From the NCBI RefSeq assembly GCF_042664895.1, contig NZ_JBHTBQ010000004.1:1-64000 (forward strand): a DNA stretch of 64,000 nucleotides, in the 5' to 3' direction. Source of the stretch: Iodobacter arcticus. GTDB lineage: Bacteria; Pseudomonadota; Gammaproteobacteria; Burkholderiales; Chitinibacteraceae. Shown one piece after another: positions 61,786-64,000 of this stretch. A program made the position numbers and the translations under genes. Below the pieces are notes generated by a model. The model saw only the letters and a list, made by a program, of their open reading frames with translations. It made no database searches and was not told where the DNA came from. Position 1 is the first letter of the stretch. Each line of letters begins with the position of its first letter.

Positions 61786-62969
61786 GCTCGATACCCCCTG
61801 ATCATTTGGCGGTTTTCATAATCAATCCGCATCAAAACACCCAGTGCAATTAAATTGGCCACGATGCCCGAGCCACCAAAAGACAGCAGGGGCAGAGTAA
61901 GACCCTTAGTGGGCATCAGGCCCATATTCACGCCAATATTGATAAACGATTGCACACCTATCCAGATACCCACGCCTTGCGCAGTCAGTGCCTGCCAGTG
62001 GCGCTCTAGTTTTGCGGCTTGTACGCCGATCATAAAGGCGCGAAAGATCAGAAATACAAATAATAAAATCACGGTCGCAACGCCGATAAAGCCAAATTCT
62101 TCTGCAATGATGGCCATCAGAAAGTCGGTATGGGCTTCGGGCAGATAGGATAGTTTTTCCACGCTGGCACCAAGGCCTACGCCACTCCATTCACCACGGC
62201 CAAATGCAATAAGCGAGTGGCTGAGCTGATAGCCTTTACCGTAAGGGTCTTTCCAAGGGTCTAAAAAGCCCAGCACACGCTGCATACGGTAGGGTGAGCT
62301 GACCACTAAGCCAACGAAAGCCACAGCCAGAAAGATAAACAGCCCGGCAAACAGCTTCCAATTAAAGCCACCTAAAAACAGCGTGCCCATCGCAATGGCG
62401 GTAATCACGGCAAAGGCGCCAAAGTCTGGCTCCAGCAGCAAGAGCGCACCCACCAGTGCCATCACCATAAACATCGGAAATAGCACTTTGCTGACGCTTT
62501 CCATAAATGAACCTGTCATGCTGATGGCTTTACGCACCGTGTAATCGGCGGCATAAAGCACAACAAACAGCTTCATTAGCTCGGAAGGCTGCAAGTTAAT
62601 CACCACCAGCGACAGCCAGCGGCGGCTACCGTTTACTTCGCGTCCCACGCCGGGAATCAACACCATCACGAGCAAAATCATGCCGATCAAAAATAGCGTG
62701 GATGAATACTGCTGCCATGTTTTGGTAGAAATTGAAAAAGCAGTAAATGCGCCTGCAATCCCTACCACCAGGAAAATTACGTGGCGAATCAGGAAGTAAT
62801 TTGAGCGAAAGCCTGTGTCTTTATCCACTTCGGCCATCGCAATCGATGAGGAATACACCATCACCAAGCCAATCGTCAGCAGCAGGGTAATGCACCAGAA
62901 CAGCGCCTGATCATAGGACGCCATATTGGGGCGAAGCCGCTTGATGGCCTGCGAAAATAACTGGCGCAC
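61782..62969 (-). CDS. ftsW: Septal peptidoglycan polymerase FtsW
   Basis: A SEDS-family membrane protein of 395 residues with about ten helices. The conserved SEDS regions are GRGEWSGVGLGASVEKLSYL, EAHTDFLMAIIAEEFGF and LPLLSFGGSGIVANL. It polymerises septal glycan with PBP3/FtsI. The frame begins with GTG at 62969, just after the murD stop; an internal ATG at 62924 is a possible alternative. Confidence 0.95.
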   Translation of the reverse strand: MRQLFSQAIKRLRPNMASYDQALFWCITLLLTIGLVMVYSSSIAMAEVDKDTGFRSNYFLIRHVIFLVVGIAGAFTAFSISTKTWQQYSSTLFLIGMILLVMVLIPGVGREVNGSRRWLSLVVINLQPSELMKLFVVLYAADYTVRKAISMTGSFMESVSKVLFPMFMVMALVGALLLLEPDFGAFAVITAIAMGTLFLGGFNWKLFAGLFIFLAVAFVGLVVSSPYRMQRVLGFLDPWKDPYGKGYQLSHSLIAFGRGEWSGVGLGASVEKLSYLPEAHTDFLMAIIAEEFGFIGVATVILLFVFLIFRAFMIGVQAAKLERHWQALTAQGVGIWIGVQSFINIGVNMGLMPTKGLTLPLLSFGGSGIVANLIALGVLMRIDYENRQMIRGYRA

Positions 62970-62970
62970 G

Positions 62971-64000
62971 TCAGGCCCCCAGACCTTTTACCGCCGCGAT
63001 AAATACTTCGGCGCGGTGGTGATAGTTGCGGTACATGTCGAGGCTAGCGCAAGCCGGGGAAAGCAAAACCACATCGCCACTTTCGGTAAGGTTACTGGCA
63101 AATTGCACGGCCATTTCCATAGTGGGCAGTTGCAAAATAGGCAGCAGATGTTCGTTATCGAAATCTACAAACTGCGATTGAGCTTCGTTGAGCGCCTCGG
63201 CCAGAATCGGCGCGTCGCGGCCAATCAGAATCACTGCACGGCAAATGCGCTCGCAAGCGGCTTTAAGCGGGCGAAAATCCTGCCCCTTGCCGTCTCCTCC
63301 GGCAATCAACACCACAGGGCGAGTCATGCCTTTGAGCGCCGCTTCGGTGGCGCCTACATTGGTGCCTTTGGAATCATCGAAGTAATCAACGCCTTGAACC
63401 GTGGCAACAAACTCAACCCGGTGCGCAAGGCCTGTGAATGATTTCAGTGCGGCGAGCAGCGGGGCGGTTTCTAAGCCAATGGCACGGCAAAGCGCGATGG
63501 CGGAAAGTGCATTGACTGCATTGTGTAAGCCAGCTACAGGCAGATCGGCCGCATTAAAGAACGCTTCGCTGCCGCAGCTTAAAGTAAATTCACTTCCTTT
63601 CAGGCCGTACTCATTTGCTGTGCGCGGCTCATCTGCGCCAAACCAGACGATTTGGCGGGACTCCAGCTCATTTGCCATAGCAAGGCAATGCGTGTCTTCG
63701 CGGTTTAGAACCACGACGCCTGTGCCAGCAAAAATAGCAGCCTTGGTGGCGGCGTAATGCGCCAGATTTTTATATCGGTCTAAATGGTCTTCGCTGATAT
63801 TGAGTACCGTTGCCGCATCGGCATTCAGTGAAGTAGTGGTTTCAAGCTGAAAGCTAGAAAGCTCAAGCACAAACACATCAGCGTCTGGTGAGGTAGTTAG
63901 CGCATCCAGCACCGGCAGGCCGATATTGCCCGCCATCACGGTTTTTAAACCTGCGGCTTCGCACATCTGGCCAACCATACTGGTTACGGTTGATTTGCCG
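62971..64000 (-). CDS. murD: UDP-N-acetylmuramoylalanine-D-glutamate ligase (partial)
   Basis: The C-terminal part of MurD, about 343 residues; the N terminus is beyond the window. Reading starts within the P loop (GKSTVTSMVGQM). The rest of the ligase is present: NISEDHLDRYKNLAHYAATK, LAHRVEFVATVQGVDYFDDSKGTN and LLSPACASLDMYRNYHHR. The stop lies one base before the ftsW GTG, so translational coupling is likely. Confidence 0.95.
   Translation of the reverse strand, partial: GKSTVTSMVGQMCEAAGLKTVMAGNIGLPVLDALTTSPDADVFVLELSSFQLETTTSLNADAATVLNISEDHLDRYKNLAHYAATKAAIFAGTGVVVLNREDTHCLAMANELESRQIVWFGADEPRTANEYGLKGSEFTLSCGSEAFFNAADLPVAGLHNAVNALSAIALCRAIGLETAPLLAALKSFTGLAHRVEFVATVQGVDYFDDSKGTNVGATEAALKGMTRPVVLIAGGDGKGQDFRPLKAACERICRAVILIGRDAPILAEALNEAQSQFVDFDNEHLLPILQLPTMEMAVQFASNLTESGDVVLLSPACASLDMYRNYHHRAEVFIAAVKGLGA

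Overview
The window looks like a chromosomal segment of a betaproteobacterium of the Neisseriales/Chromobacteriaceae type. An Iodobacter-like genome is my best guess, from overall gene content only. It opens with the last bases of a 5S rRNA gene and its terminator. It closes inside the division and cell-wall (dcw) cluster, which is read leftwards as murD, ftsW, murG, murC, ddl, ftsQ, ftsA, ftsZ, lpxC. No prophage, transposase gene, CRISPR array or tRNA was seen.

Layout. 0-4 kb: rrn end, a CHAD protein, a CorA/ZntB-type metal transporter and a lipoprotein phosphodiesterase. 3.7-9.4 kb: a leftward four-gene operon of a PhaC-like DUF3141 protein, a MaoC-phosphotransacetylase fusion, acetate kinase and FabI. 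9.6-20.4 kb: housekeeping genes (pncB, pssA, tyrS, purE/purK, msbA, rsmE) plus a Fic-domain protein with a degenerate active site and its own operator-like palindrome. 20.6-31.7 kb: an RND efflux pair, the creB-creC-creD envelope-stress system, a patatin-like lipase and a CNNM/CorC-like membrane protein.

31.7-44.7 kb is the most accessory-looking part. It holds a stand-alone CheB methylesterase domain, a secreted protein with three CX10C repeats, a 2940-residue NdvB/ChvB-type glucan synthase, and BON and CsbD stress proteins. Three copies of a dyad TGTnCG-N4-CGnACA lie upstream of these small stress genes, suggesting a shared regulator. 45-53 kb: a secreted alpha/beta hydrolase, a NatAB-type ABC exporter, a drug exporter with a divergent AraC regulator, and an EamA transporter/nitroreductase pair with a divergent MarR regulator and three operator-like sites. 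53.4-64 kb: lpxC and the dcw cluster.

The most striking non-coding feature is at least three families of interspersed inverted repeats. They sit in intergenic gaps, often inside operons (creC-creD, natA-natB, murC-ddl), and some are nested in one another. A separate MITE-like element between purE and the next gene supplies the last codons of purE.
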